Below, one piece after another: positions 23,593-32,814 of a DNA stretch of 64,000 bases. The notes under the pieces were generated by a model that worked only from the letters and a program-made list of their open reading frames with translations, made no database searches and was not told the origin of the DNA. The translations under genes and the position numbers were made by a program. Position 1 is the stretch's first letter. Every line of letters begins with the position of its first letter. This DNA is from Arthrobacter sp. 18067 (GTDB lineage: Bacteria > Actinomycetota > Actinomycetes > Actinomycetales > Micrococcaceae): contig NZ_CACSJJ010000025.1 of assembly GCF_902706295.1 (NCBI RefSeq), forward strand, positions 18,625 through 82,624. The letters are read 5' to 3'.

Positions 23593-25089
23593 CTACAGCG
23601 TCCCGGCCTCCTCGAACTGCGAGCGCGCCGCCAGGGACTTCTGCGCCTGGATTTGCTTGGCCAACATGAGCTGCGCTTCGTCGCGGATCAGCGTTGGATC
23701 GCTCGACGGCGGCACGAGCCCTGCCGCTGCGATCTGGGCACGCGCGTCATCATCCACCGCGAAGCCCCATTTGAGGAAGAAGTCGCTCAAGTCGTCCTTG
23801 GCGGCTTTGCTCGCCCACACCACAAAGTTGCGCAGCCTGTAGACCTCGTCCCAGTAATCACCCTTCGGCGGGCGCTGCTCCCGGACGATCTTGTGCAGCG
23901 TGGGCCAGAAGTTCTTGAAGCCCAAGCGCAGCTGCTCGAACATGACCAGACGCTCCATGCCGTCGAACGTGGTCCCATACACCACCCCTTCGCTGCCGAT
24001 CATGGGCACGGCAGACTCCCAAGGCGTCAGACCCGTGGTGGCGTCCGGGACGTGCAGCCGTGGTTGCTGGCCGTACTTCTTGGCGAAGCTGGCATTCACG
24101 GCGAGCGAGTAGATATTCACCGTGACCTCTGTCAGTGACGTTGGCTTGTAGGTCACCTGCTGGTGCTGGTGACCCAGCTCGTGATAGATCCCCCAGCCCC
24201 GCATGCGCAGGCCCTCCACCGTCAGGAGGCGGTCCTGGATGGGCGGCGGAAAGGAAGTGTGCCCATGCGTTGCGTAGGCGCCAACGTTGGCAATCGCCGA
24301 GGGATACCCCACCAGGTGATACGGGTGCGCTTGGCGGGCATGGAATGGACTGGAGCCGTCGTAGCCGCTGGTCACGTCCTCGATGGAGATCAGGTCCTCG
24401 AATGTGAACATCAAATCTGAGTGGTTCTCGGAGCGATACCGCAGGGCAGACGCGCGCTCCACAGTGACTGTGGCATGTGCACTGACGAATTCCACAAACG
24501 GGGTTGGGCGCTCATCGAGCTGGCGCTGGAACTCAAGCTCGCTTGTCCGGCCATAGACGAAGTACGGCATCGGTTGGGCAGCGGTGTCGAGCGTGGCATT
24601 GACGTAGCCGCTGTTGCCGATCACCTTGTAATAGATCACTCCGCCCCCGGCATCAGTGATCACGTTCTTTCCCCGCTTGAGTGGGTACTCACGGGACTTC
24701 TTGAACTCAGGGCGGGCATCGGCGTCGGGCGCCCCAATCACCAGAACGGCATCCGGCGCGGTCATCGCCTTGACGGACACGATCAACGACGCATTTGCCG
24801 GCAGGTAAAACCCCGTGGATTGAAGGTTGGTGGTACACAAGGAGATCTGCAGCCTGTCCTCCTCTGAGCCATGTGAATCCGGCATCGCCGTGACGATTTG
24901 GCTGCGCGACTGGCTGGTTCGGGTATCAGCCACAGCCGGACCGGCAGCCCACGGCGCCATCAGGCCGCCGGCAACCACCGCCATGGCGCCCAAGGCACCA
25001 CGCCTGCTGATGGCATGACGCCCCAGGGACGCTATCCCGGCATTATCGGCGTCGTGGGAAACGGGGACGGGGCTATGGCTTTCAGTCAT
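23593..25089 (-). CDS. Tat-exported M60-family (enhancin-like) metallopeptidase
   Basis: A 498-residue secreted protein. Residues 28-52 form a twin-arginine signal (SRRGALGAM followed by a hydrophobic stretch and AVADT). The zinc site is His303-Glu304-Leu-Gly-His307 with a further Glu321, matching the M60 gluzincin pattern HExxH-x(8-28)-E. M60 enzymes cleave O-glycosylated glycoproteins such as mucins, and soil bacteria carry them for glycoprotein breakdown. The start has AAGGA 7 bases upstream. The promoter region holds two LacI-type dyads, so sugar-responsive control is likely. No carbohydrate-binding module is visible. Confidence 0.87.
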   Translation of the reverse strand: MTESHSPVPVSHDADNAGIASLGRHAISRRGALGAMAVVAGGLMAPWAAGPAVADTRTSQSRSQIVTAMPDSHGSEEDRLQISLCTTNLQSTGFYLPANASLIVSVKAMTAPDAVLVIGAPDADARPEFKKSREYPLKRGKNVITDAGGGVIYYKVIGNSGYVNATLDTAAQPMPYFVYGRTSELEFQRQLDERPTPFVEFVSAHATVTVERASALRYRSENHSDLMFTFEDLISIEDVTSGYDGSSPFHARQAHPYHLVGYPSAIANVGAYATHGHTSFPPPIQDRLLTVEGLRMRGWGIYHELGHQHQQVTYKPTSLTEVTVNIYSLAVNASFAKKYGQQPRLHVPDATTGLTPWESAVPMIGSEGVVYGTTFDGMERLVMFEQLRLGFKNFWPTLHKIVREQRPPKGDYWDEVYRLRNFVVWASKAAKDDLSDFFLKWGFAVDDDARAQIAAAGLVPPSSDPTLIRDEAQLMLAKQIQAQKSLAARSQFEEAGTL

Positions 25090-25142
25090 GGATCATCCTT
25101 TTGTCCGGGCCAATCACTATGACCGGCCTCACGGGTTAAAAT

Positions 25143-25154
25143 GAAAGCGCTTAC
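25143..25154. promoter_or_regulatory. LacI-type dyad A upstream of the M60 peptidase gene
   Basis: GAAAGCGCTTAC carries the AAGCGCTT core common in LacI-family operators. It lies 53 bases upstream of the M60 peptidase start, in the interval shared with the divergent tyrosine phosphatase gene. Confidence 0.6.
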
Positions 25155-25217
25155 TATTGATTAAGGCAAGAGTTTCTTTGAAATAGAAGACTTTGATCCA
25201 TATCTTCTCCTAAAGTA

Positions 25218-25229
25218 GAAAGCGTTTAC
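25218..25229. promoter_or_regulatory. LacI-type dyad B
   Basis: GAAAGCGTTTAC, within the larger palindrome GTAGAAAGCGTTTACTAC (25215-25232), matches dyad A at 11 of 12 positions, 75 bases away. Two copies in one divergent promoter region suggest a looping or double-operator arrangement. The cognate regulator is not encoded next to it. Confidence 0.6.
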
Positions 25230-25312
25230 TACTGTCCTCCACCACTATGTGACAGATTCGACACAGAAAATGACTTTCCTGTGGAGTGGCCCCCTAGCCA
25301 AGAAGGGGTGCC

Positions 25313-25891
25313 ATGAATCATGCTTGCTGCATGTACTCAACGACGAGCCCATACCGCATCATCACGGTCTGCACTGGAAACATCTGCCGCTCGCCCATGG
25401 CAGCGCTCATGCTCACCGAAGCCTTCGAAGCGGAAGGGCTTGGCGAACTTGTCATCGTGGACTCTGCGGGCACCACCGGGTACGAGGTCGGGCATCCCAT
25501 CGATCCCCGCGCAGCCCGGGTCCTCACAGCCCAGCACATCGCTTCCGAGGACCACGTAGCCCGAAAATGGCGCCGGGAATGGTTCAGTGAGCGCCACCTG
25601 ATTCTTGCGCTCGACGTAGACCATTTCGGCTGGCTTCAGGAAGGTGCACCCGATCCGGAATCACTGGGGAAAGTCCGGATGCTGCGCAGCTTCGATCCCC
25701 ACATGGCAGGGCGCAGCTCCCTGGACCTGGGCATCGAGGACCCTTGGTATGGCGGCCACACTGACTTCGACAACACCTGGACACTCGTCAAGGCGTCCAT
25801 CCCCGGAATCGTGCAGTATGTCAAGACAGCGATCGCTGCTGCTGATGACGCCCAAGCCCACGAGCCCCAGCAGGTAACCTCTATGTCATGA
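25313..25891 (+). CDS. Low-molecular-weight protein-tyrosine phosphatase
   Basis: A 192-residue phosphatase. The catalytic P-loop CTGNICRS contains Cys20 and Arg26, and the general acid Asp is in DPWYGG, as in eukaryotic-type and PtpA-like enzymes. It should dephosphorylate tyrosine residues of cytoplasmic or exported partners. The start at ATG 25313 is likely but ATG 25331 is possible. The stop overlaps the next gene by 4 bases (ATGA), so it is coupled to the kinase-PabB fusion. Confidence 0.88.
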   Translation: MNHACCMYSTTSPYRIITVCTGNICRSPMAALMLTEAFEAEGLGELVIVDSAGTTGYEVGHPIDPRAARVLTAQHIASEDHVARKWRREWFSERHLILALDVDHFGWLQEGAPDPESLGKVRMLRSFDPHMAGRSSLDLGIEDPWYGGHTDFDNTWTLVKASIPGIVQYVKTAIAAADDAQAHEPQQVTSMS

Positions 25892-27924
25892 CCCCTGCAC
25901 CCGTGATCATCGCTGTTGACGGCAGGTCCGGCGCAGGAAAAACCACACTTGCCGTTGAACTGGCGGCCCGGCTAAGGCAGCACCACAAGGTTTCACTTTT
26001 CCATCTGGAGGACATCTACCCCGGCTGGAACGGCCTCCGCACGGGCATAGAACGTTACGTCGCCACAGTCCTGACGCCGCTGAGTACGGGCCAAGCCGCC
26101 GAGTGGACCAGCTGGGACTGGGAACGGCATTACGACGGCGGGCTGAACGTCACGCTGCCCGCCGAGATCGTGATTGTTGAAGGCGTTGGAGCTGCGGCAG
26201 CCGCTGCCCGTTCCATGCTGGACGCCGTGGTGTGGGTCGAATCCCCCGGTGGCGATCGCCGTCGTCGTGCGTTGGCGCGGGACGGAAGCACCTACGAACC
26301 GTACTGGGACGGCTGGGCCGCCCAGGAGGATGAATGGCTTGAATCGGATTCCGTGGCGGACGCCGCCGATATCCGCGTGCAAAACCTTGCCGACGGAAGC
26401 GCACCGGATAACGTACTGCAGGCCCTCATGTACCTGGCGCCGCTCGCGGCGATCCTCTCGCCGGAACTCAGTGGCCGCCGCGGACTGCAGCTGCGCTCCG
26501 AGCGCCTGGACGTGATGCCCGATGCTGCGCAGCTTTTCCAGTCGCTTTATGGCCGCTCCACGAACGCAGTATGGCTGGACTCGTCAAACGCCTCGGCGGT
26601 GGCCGGCAGGTCCCAGGCTGCTGCCCGCAGCCGCTTCAGCATCCTGGCGGACGACGGCGGCACCTACGGTCAGTCGGTCCTTCACCGCGCCGGGGCCACC
26701 GAAGTGACCGCCGGATCCGCCACCGTCACCACCTCCGGACCGTTTTTCCGCTGGCTCGACTCCGTATGGGGTCGCCGCGCCGTCCGCGCACCCCGCGGAT
26801 ACGACGGCCAGTTCACGCTGGGCTGGCTGGGATACCTGGGCTACGAACTCAAACGGGAAACCGGCGGCAACGACGTCACCTCCGACACCCCGGACGCAGC
26901 CCTGCTTTTCGCCGGCCGCGCCGTGGTGCTGGACCATCGGGAACAGACTGCCTGGCTGCTCGCCTTGGAAGCGCCCGACGCCGATGAGTGGTTGCGCGAG
27001 GCCCGCACCGCCGTCGGGGCCACTGCGGTCCCCACTGCCACGGCCACCGCCAATGGAACCGCTCCCTCTGGACTCGAGTTTGTCAGCCGCGACTCCGCCA
27101 CGGACTACAAACGCAAGATCGCAGACTCCCAGCACGAAATCAGCGAAGGCAATTCCTACGAGGTCTGCCTGACCACCACCCTTGAAGCCCCAGCCGGGGA
27201 CCTGGATCCGTGGAGCAGTTACCTGAATCTTCGACGCCGGAACCCGGCACCGTTCGCAAGTTACCTTCGGTTCGGCGAACTGGTGGTCGCGAGCACGTCG
27301 CCCGAACGTTTCCTTCGCATCCTGTCCGATGGCGGCATGCGCGCCGAGCCAATCAAGGGCACCCGACGCCGTTCCCCGGACGCGGCTGAAGACGCCGCCC
27401 TGCGGCACGAGTTGGAGGCTTCGCCGAAGGACCGCGCCGAGAACATCATGATCGTGGACCTGCTGCGCAACGACCTGAGCCATTTCGCAATACCAGGTTC
27501 CGTGACGGTCAGCCGCCTGTGCGCCATTGAAAGCTACGCCACTGTCCATCAAATGGTCAGCACCATCGACGCGCACCTGAAGCCGGGCGCACCACGCGCC
27601 GAAGCCCTGGCCGCAGCCTTTCCGGCCGGCTCCATGACGGGTGCGCCGAAGATCAGCACCATGGACATCCTGGACCAGCTGGAGGCGGGGCCGCGGGGCA
27701 TCTACTCGGGTGCCATTGGGTACTTCTCACTGAACGCTGCCACGGACCTCGCCGTTGTCATCCGCACTTTGGTGGTGAACCCCGACGGCGACGGCGGGCG
27801 AACGCTGTCCCTCGGGGTGGGCGGGGCCATCACCGCGGATTCCGTGGCGGATGACGAATACGACGAGATCCGCACCAAGGCGTTCGGTGTTCTGTCAACG
27901 TTGGGCGCCGACTTCCCGGGCTAA
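25888..27924 (+). CDS. pabB: P-loop kinase domain fused to aminodeoxychorismate synthase component I (PabB)
   Basis: A 678-residue fusion. Residues 1 to about 195 form a uridine-kinase-like P-loop domain with Walker A GRSGAGKTT (12-20) and an EIVIVEGVGA Walker B-like strand. Residues from about 200 are a chorismate-binding enzyme with PIKGTRRR, whose Lys is specific to PabB rather than TrpE, plus LLRNDLSH, GSMTGAPK and the terminal GVGGAITADS. It makes 4-amino-4-deoxychorismate for folate, with a PabA glutaminase expected elsewhere. A pabC-like lyase gene lies 1.6 kb downstream, separated by the opposite-strand cls gene. The role of the kinase domain is unknown. Confidence 0.85.
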   Translation: MTPAPVIIAVDGRSGAGKTTLAVELAARLRQHHKVSLFHLEDIYPGWNGLRTGIERYVATVLTPLSTGQAAEWTSWDWERHYDGGLNVTLPAEIVIVEGVGAAAAAARSMLDAVVWVESPGGDRRRRALARDGSTYEPYWDGWAAQEDEWLESDSVADAADIRVQNLADGSAPDNVLQALMYLAPLAAILSPELSGRRGLQLRSERLDVMPDAAQLFQSLYGRSTNAVWLDSSNASAVAGRSQAAARSRFSILADDGGTYGQSVLHRAGATEVTAGSATVTTSGPFFRWLDSVWGRRAVRAPRGYDGQFTLGWLGYLGYELKRETGGNDVTSDTPDAALLFAGRAVVLDHREQTAWLLALEAPDADEWLREARTAVGATAVPTATATANGTAPSGLEFVSRDSATDYKRKIADSQHEISEGNSYEVCLTTTLEAPAGDLDPWSSYLNLRRRNPAPFASYLRFGELVVASTSPERFLRILSDGGMRAEPIKGTRRRSPDAAEDAALRHELEASPKDRAENIMIVDLLRNDLSHFAIPGSVTVSRLCAIESYATVHQMVSTIDAHLKPGAPRAEALAAAFPAGSMTGAPKISTMDILDQLEAGPRGIYSGAIGYFSLNAATDLAVVIRTLVVNPDGDGGRTLSLGVGGAITADSVADDEYDEIRTKAFGVLSTLGADFPG

Positions 27925-27937
27925 GTCCCCGGTCAGA

Positions 27938-29425
27938 CTACTGGAGCGTCGCCGTCAATCTGGCCACGTTATCCACATACTTGGCCAACGGTGGTCTGTG
28001 CATCCAGTCATCCAACATAAGCTCACGGGACACCTCGCGATACGTGGATTCCACGGCCCGCATGAGGTCCACGGTTTCGGCGCCGAGGAGCATCACCGAG
28101 ACCTCCATGTTCAGGGAGAAGGAGCGCATGTCCATGTTGCTGGAACCGAGAACTGCCACTTCATCGTCGATGGTGAAGTGCTTGGCGTGGAGGACGTACG
28201 GCGCCCGGTACAGGTAGATACGGACACCGGCATCAAGCAGGGCTTCGTAGTAGGAGCGTTGGGCATGGTGGACCAGGAACTGGTCGCCCTTTTCGGAGAC
28301 GAAGAGTTCCACGTCCACTCCACGCTGCGCCGCGGTGGTGATGGCGTAGAGCAGGGAGTCGTCCGGGACGAAGTAGGGGCTGCAAATGGAGATGCGGTGC
28401 TGCGCCGAGTAGATCAGGGTGTTGAACAAGCGCAGGTTGTTTTCGGTGGCGAACCCTGGGCCGCTGGGCACTACCTGGGCGGTGACACGGCCGGGAGCCG
28501 GCTGGGTTGGCAGTCGCAGCTGGTCCTCAAGGGACTCGTCCGTTTCGCTGAGCCAGTCCGTTGCGAACACGACGTTGAGCGTGGCCACGATCGGGCCCTC
28601 GAGCCGGGACATGAGCTCCACCCATTTGCGGCCCACCTTGTGGTGCTTGGGGTTGTTGTAGGAGGGCTCGATCAGATTCTGCGAGCCGGTGAACGCAACT
28701 TCGCCGTCGATCACCATGATCTTGCGGTGGTTCCTGAGATCGGGCCGCCGCCATTGACCGTGGATGGGCAGCAGCGGCAGCATCCGCTTCCACTGGATCT
28801 TTCCTGCCTTGAGCCGCCGGATCAGGCGCCGGTAACCTTTGACGCGCAAAGTTCCGATGTGGTCGAAGAGCAGCCTGACGGTGACACCGCGGTCAGCCGC
28901 GTTCTCCAGCTCGGTGAGCAGTTCGTCCGTCACGGAATCGCTGCTCATGATGTAGAACTCGGCATTGACGTAGCTCTTGGCGCCCTTAACTGCCTGGGCC
29001 ATGGCCTTGATGGACTCTTCGTAGCCCGGTATCAACTCAACTTTGTTGCCGTCAACCATGGGCAACGATCCGAGCCGATGGTTCAGCTCCCCCGCCGACT
29101 TCACCCATTCCGGCCCGGAGTAGACGCTCACGGGATCAGCCAGATCGGAGGTGACGGCCCGCACGCGGCGGTTGACTTCCTCCTGCTGCTCACGCCTGCG
29201 CCGGGACAGCTTGAAATTGCCAAAGAGCAGGAACAGGACGAACCCGACAGATGGGATGAGGAACACAGCCAGGAGCCAGGCCATGGCGGTGGTGGGACGG
29301 CGGTTGCCGGGAATGATGCCCAGCAACACGATGCGCATGATGACTTCCGCAATGGCCCACACGCCAAGCAACCAGGTCCACTCCTGGCCAAACGGAAAAG
29401 GAAAGAGCACCCGACAAACCCCCAC
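27938..29425 (-). CDS. cls: Cardiolipin synthase (phospholipase D family)
   Basis: A 495-residue enzyme with two N-terminal membrane helices (the second near IPSVGFVLFLLFGNF) and two HKD motifs, NHRKIMVIDGEVAFTGSQN and HAKHFTIDDEVAVLGSSN. It joins phosphatidylglycerol molecules to form cardiolipin at the membrane. GTG 29425 and GTG 29410 are both possible starts; the second has GGGGG about 9 bases upstream. It is convergent with pabB and divergent from the pabC-like gene. Confidence 0.93.
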   Translation of the reverse strand: MGVCRVLFPFPFGQEWTWLLGVWAIAEVIMRIVLLGIIPGNRRPTTAMAWLLAVFLIPSVGFVLFLLFGNFKLSRRRREQQEEVNRRVRAVTSDLADPVSVYSGPEWVKSAGELNHRLGSLPMVDGNKVELIPGYEESIKAMAQAVKGAKSYVNAEFYIMSSDSVTDELLTELENAADRGVTVRLLFDHIGTLRVKGYRRLIRRLKAGKIQWKRMLPLLPIHGQWRRPDLRNHRKIMVIDGEVAFTGSQNLIEPSYNNPKHHKVGRKWVELMSRLEGPIVATLNVVFATDWLSETDESLEDQLRLPTQPAPGRVTAQVVPSGPGFATENNLRLFNTLIYSAQHRISICSPYFVPDDSLLYAITTAAQRGVDVELFVSEKGDQFLVHHAQRSYYEALLDAGVRIYLYRAPYVLHAKHFTIDDEVAVLGSSNMDMRSFSLNMEVSVMLLGAETVDLMRAVESTYREVSRELMLDDWMHRPPLAKYVDNVARLTATLQ

Positions 29426-29497
29426 AGTTCATGAACGACAGTGACCACAGCCTATCCGGCAAAGTCCCCTTCACTGGGTCAGCACTAAGCTGGGAGC

Positions 29498-30439
29498 ATG
29501 ACTTCACCTGCCCCGACGGTCCTTGTTTTCCTGGACCCGGCCTTCGAAAACGGACGCATCGCCGATTCCAGCCAGCCCCAGCTCATGGCAACGGACTTGG
29601 GTGCCACCCGCGGAGACGGCGTCTTCGAGTCGCTCCTTGCCGTCCAAGGCCGGCCCCGCAAAGTCCAGGCGCACCTGAACCGGCTGGGCAGTTCTGCGGC
29701 AGCCTTGGACTTGGCGGTCCCCGAGCAGGACGTGTGGCGCAAGGCGATCGAGACCGCCATCAACGAATTCCGCGACATCCACCCCGCGCCCACGCCGGAA
29801 GAGGACGAGGTTGTCGTCAAGTTGATCGTTACCCGCGGCGTTGAAGGTGCCGCCAGTCCCACATGTTGGGTACAGGCTTCGCCCTCGCCCGCGGGCAGTC
29901 GCCGGCAGCGCGAGACGGGCATCGACGTCGTACTTTTGGACCGTGGCTTCGATACCGAAGCCGGCGAGCGCGCGCCATGGCTGCTCCTTGGCGCCAAGAC
30001 ACTCTCCTACGCGGTCAATATGGCGGCGCTGCGCTACGCGCACAAACAGGGCGCCGACGACGCGATCTTCACATCCACTGATGGGCGCGTCCTTGAAGGC
30101 CCGACGTCCACAGTGCTGCTGGCGCATCTTGAAACGGTCGACGACGGCGAGGGTTCCGTCAGGACTATTCGCCGCCTGATCACGCCGCAACATGACAGCG
30201 GCATTCTCCCTGGCACCTCGCAAGGTGCGCTCTTTGCCGCCGCGAAGGCTGCGGGCTGGGAGCTTGGCTACGGACCTCTGGTACCGCAGGACCTCTTCGA
30301 TGCTGATGCTGTGTGGCTCATCTCGAGCATCCGCCTGATCGCACCCGTGAACCACATCAACGGCAAGGAAATCGGCACTCCCGCGGTGCGGAAGCAGCTC
30401 ACCGCCGAACTCAATGAGCTCTTCGCGGGCATCGAATAG
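29498..30439 (+). CDS. pabC: Aminodeoxychorismate lyase-like class IV aminotransferase
   Basis: A 313-residue fold-type IV PLP enzyme. Recognisable segments are ATDLGATRGDGVFESLLAVQGRPRK at the N-terminus, the LLGAKTLSYAVNMAALRYAHKQGADDAIF region holding the PLP lysine, and DGRVLEGPTSTVLLAH. It would convert aminodeoxychorismate to 4-aminobenzoate and pyruvate; closeness to pabB supports this over a branched-chain or D-amino acid transaminase. Confidence 0.85.
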   Translation: MTSPAPTVLVFLDPAFENGRIADSSQPQLMATDLGATRGDGVFESLLAVQGRPRKVQAHLNRLGSSAAALDLAVPEQDVWRKAIETAINEFRDIHPAPTPEEDEVVVKLIVTRGVEGAASPTCWVQASPSPAGSRRQRETGIDVVLLDRGFDTEAGERAPWLLLGAKTLSYAVNMAALRYAHKQGADDAIFTSTDGRVLEGPTSTVLLAHLETVDDGEGSVRTIRRLITPQHDSGILPGTSQGALFAAAKAAGWELGYGPLVPQDLFDADAVWLISSIRLIAPVNHINGKEIGTPAVRKQLTAELNELFAGIE

Positions 30440-30692
30440 GCACACTGCTCCGCTGGCATCCGCCGACGGAGCCCCGCATGGAACCTAGCAGGTAACAAGT
30501 AGAGTAATCGCTCGCATGACTCAATGATTAGGAACTCTTAGCCTGAGCCGCGGGCAATTTGCGCGTCCGATCGCGTTCCTTATCCTCCTTGAAATGGTCA
30601 TTAGTCATGTGATGAATCTTGTTCTCGTGTTAGTTGGATCACGTCCGGCTAGTACTACTTCAGACTTTGCTGGCTAACTTCCCGGAGGGAAT

Positions 30693-32147
30693 ATGGGACT
30701 CAGCTCCCCCACAAAAGCCGAAGCATCGGCAACCGAGGCTCAGTCCCAGACTGATGCCTCACACACAGGACTGCGCCGGTCCATGGGGGCCCGGCACCTG
30801 GTCATGATCGCCATGGGCGGCGTCATCGGCTCGGGCCTGTTCGTCAGTTCCGGATACACCATCGCCACAGCCGGTCCTCTGGGTGCCGTGCTGGCATTCC
30901 TTATCGGCGCCGTGGTGGTCTATCTGGTGATGGCCTGCCTCGGGGAGCTCGCTGTTGCGTTCCCCGTCTCAGGCGCCTTCCACATCTATGCCGCCCGGAC
31001 GATCGGTCCTGCCACTGGATTCGCCACCGCCTGGCTCTACTGGCTCTGCTGGGCCGTCGCTTTGGGGTCTGAATTCACCGCCGCGGGCCTGCTCATGCAG
31101 CGCTGGTTCCCCGGCGTCGACGTCTGGATCTGGTGCTTCGTGTTCGCCACCGTCCTTTTCACGCTGAACGCCATTTCATCACGCGTCTTTGGCGAATCGG
31201 AGTTCTGGTTCGCGCTCATCAAGGTCGCCGCCGTCGTCGGCCTGATCATCCTGGGTGGCGCCGCGTTGGCCGGCTTCCACCCCCTCGCCGTAGGCGAATA
31301 CCCCTCCTTTGGCGAGAACTTCACCACGCCGGACGGGTTGTTCCCGAACGGCTTCACCGGAGTCTTTGTCACCTGCCTGGCAGTGTTCTATGCGTTCTCC
31401 GGGTCCGAACTGATCGGTGTCGCAGCGGGCGAAACGGCCAACCCCGGCGCGAACATCCCCAAAGCCATGCGGACCACGGTCATCCGGCTCATGATCTTCT
31501 TTGTTGGCGCGATCGTCGTTATCGCAGCCACCATTCCCTACGAGCAAGTCAGCGTGGACGAAAGCCCGTTCGTCACCGTCTTCTCCATGCTGGGTATCCC
31601 GTACGCCGCGGACATCATGAACTTCGTGATCATCACGGCTCTGCTCTCCGCGGGCAACTGCGGGCTTTTCTCCTGCGCCCGTATGCTCTTCTCGCTGGCC
31701 GACGAAGGACACGCGCCCAAGGCCTTCCGTAAGTTGACCAAGCGCGGCATCCCGATGGTGGCCCTTTGCGTGAGCATGCTCGGTGGCCTGGCGTCCCTGA
31801 TCAGCAGCGTGGTTGCCCCGGCAACGGTCTACTTGGTGTTGGTCTCGGTGGCCGGTTTCGCGACCGTTGGCGTGTGGATGTCCATCGTCGCTTCACACTT
31901 CATCTACCGCCGGACCTTCGTGAAGAACGGTGGCGACCTCAGCACACTCCCCTACAAGGCGCCGTTGTTCCCACTGGTGCCGATCCTCGCGTTCGCACTG
32001 TGCGTGGTGTCGCTGATCGGTATCGCCTTCGACCCCAACCAAGTTGCGGCACTCTTGTTCGGCGTTCCCTTTGTGGGCGCCTGCTACGCCGTCTTCTACT
32101 TCAAATACGGCCGACGGCGGTCGCTCAAGAAGGCAGTAGACGCTTAG
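30693..32147 (+). CDS. APC-superfamily amino acid permease
   Basis: A 484-residue permease with twelve hydrophobic segments. The helix 1 motif MIAMGGVIGSGLFVSSG and the helix 6 region FYAFSGSELIGVAAGETANP match the AAT family (LysP/AroP/GabP type). It imports an amino acid with protons. GGAGGG lies 6 bases from the ATG. The 253-base upstream interval contains no gene that I recognise and no clear riboswitch. Substrate not assignable. Confidence 0.9.
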   Translation: MGLSSPTKAEASATEAQSQTDASHTGLRRSMGARHLVMIAMGGVIGSGLFVSSGYTIATAGPLGAVLAFLIGAVVVYLVMACLGELAVAFPVSGAFHIYAARTIGPATGFATAWLYWLCWAVALGSEFTAAGLLMQRWFPGVDVWIWCFVFATVLFTLNAISSRVFGESEFWFALIKVAAVVGLIILGGAALAGFHPLAVGEYPSFGENFTTPDGLFPNGFTGVFVTCLAVFYAFSGSELIGVAAGETANPGANIPKAMRTTVIRLMIFFVGAIVVIAATIPYEQVSVDESPFVTVFSMLGIPYAADIMNFVIITALLSAGNCGLFSCARMLFSLADEGHAPKAFRKLTKRGIPMVALCVSMLGGLASLISSVVAPATVYLVLVSVAGFATVGVWMSIVASHFIYRRTFVKNGGDLSTLPYKAPLFPLVPILAFALCVVSLIGIAFDPNQVAALLFGVPFVGACYAVFYFKYGRRRSLKKAVDA

Positions 32148-32185
32148 GGCTGCGGTTTCCTGACCTTGTTTCAGTCCGGGTCGGC

Positions 32186-32668
32186 CTACTTCTTGGCGGC
32201 GCGGACTGGATGCTCGCTCAAAATGGACAGCCGATTAAAGGCATTGATCCCGATGGCAGCCATGCAAAGGACACTGATCTGCTCGTCGCTGTAGTGCTGC
32301 CGTGCCTGTTCGAAGATCTCGGGGCTTGGCCGCGAGGAGCTCATCCGGGTGATCTGCTCCGCGATTTCCATGGCGACTACTTCGGCGGGCTCGAAGAGCT
32401 GTACTTCCCGGTAAACAGCCACCAGGGACAGCCGCTGTTCGGTCTCGCCGTACTTCAGGGCCCGGCGATGGTGAAGGTCCAGGCAGAATGCGCAGCCGTT
32501 GATCTGCGAGCAGCGATAGTTGATGAGTTCAAGGGTCCGGCGCGAAATTCCGAGCCGGTCGGCCTCTTCAACGAGTTGTTCTGAATAGCGGCTCAGGGTG
32601 GCATAGAGATCCGGCTGCTGCTTGTCCAAGTAGCCGGCAAGGCGCGGCTGTGTTTCCTGTTCGGGCAT
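32186..32668 (-). CDS. AhpD-like carboxymuconolactone decarboxylase-family protein
   Basis: A 160-residue helical protein with the AhpD active-site pattern NGCAFCLDLHHRRAL, including CxxC and a following His. Such proteins reduce hydroperoxides or act as lipoyl-dependent thiol relay proteins; many standalone members are uncharacterised. It is encoded alone and is convergent with the permease gene. No ahpC is adjacent. Confidence 0.87.
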   Translation of the reverse strand: MPEQETQPRLAGYLDKQQPDLYATLSRYSEQLVEEADRLGISRRTLELINYRCSQINGCAFCLDLHHRRALKYGETEQRLSLVAVYREVQLFEPAEVVAMEIAEQITRMSSSRPSPEIFEQARQHYSDEQISVLCMAAIGINAFNRLSILSEHPVRAAKK

Positions 32669-32705
32669 ATTTGGAGCCTAACGCAAAGGGGCCGAGCACT
32701 CTCAA

Positions 32706-32813
32706 GTGAGAGAGCGTTGGCCAAAACCCGACGGGAGGTGAGAGAGCATCGGCCAAAACCCGACAGGGAGTGAGAGAGCGTCGGCCGAAACCCGACGGGA
32801 GGTGAGAGAGCGT
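32706..32813. repeat. 32-base tandem repeat, 3.4 copies, each with a hairpin
   Basis: Copies begin at 32706, 32738, 32770 and (partial) 32802 with an exact 32-base period. Each starts GTGAGAGAGC and contains a small dyad such as CGTCGG...CCGACG (best in copy 3), with point differences between copies. The array abuts the stop codon of the CBS-like gene. It might end that transcript, but there is no T-run. There are no unique spacers, so it is not a CRISPR array. Confidence 0.85.
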
Positions 32814-32814
32814 C

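Noticed and set aside
27851..29434. Long plus-strand open frame antisense to cardiolipin synthase
   Set aside because: The minus-strand frame has both HKD motifs; the antisense frame has no domain and no ribosome binding site.
30440..30692. Riboswitch or small gene in the 253-base gap before the amino acid permease
   Set aside because: I found no conserved aptamer blocks, no good hairpin with a T-run and no ORF with a ribosome binding site.
32706..32813. Possible CRISPR array because of regular 32-base repeats
   Set aside because: The units follow each other without unique spacers and no cas genes are near, so this is a simple tandem repeat.
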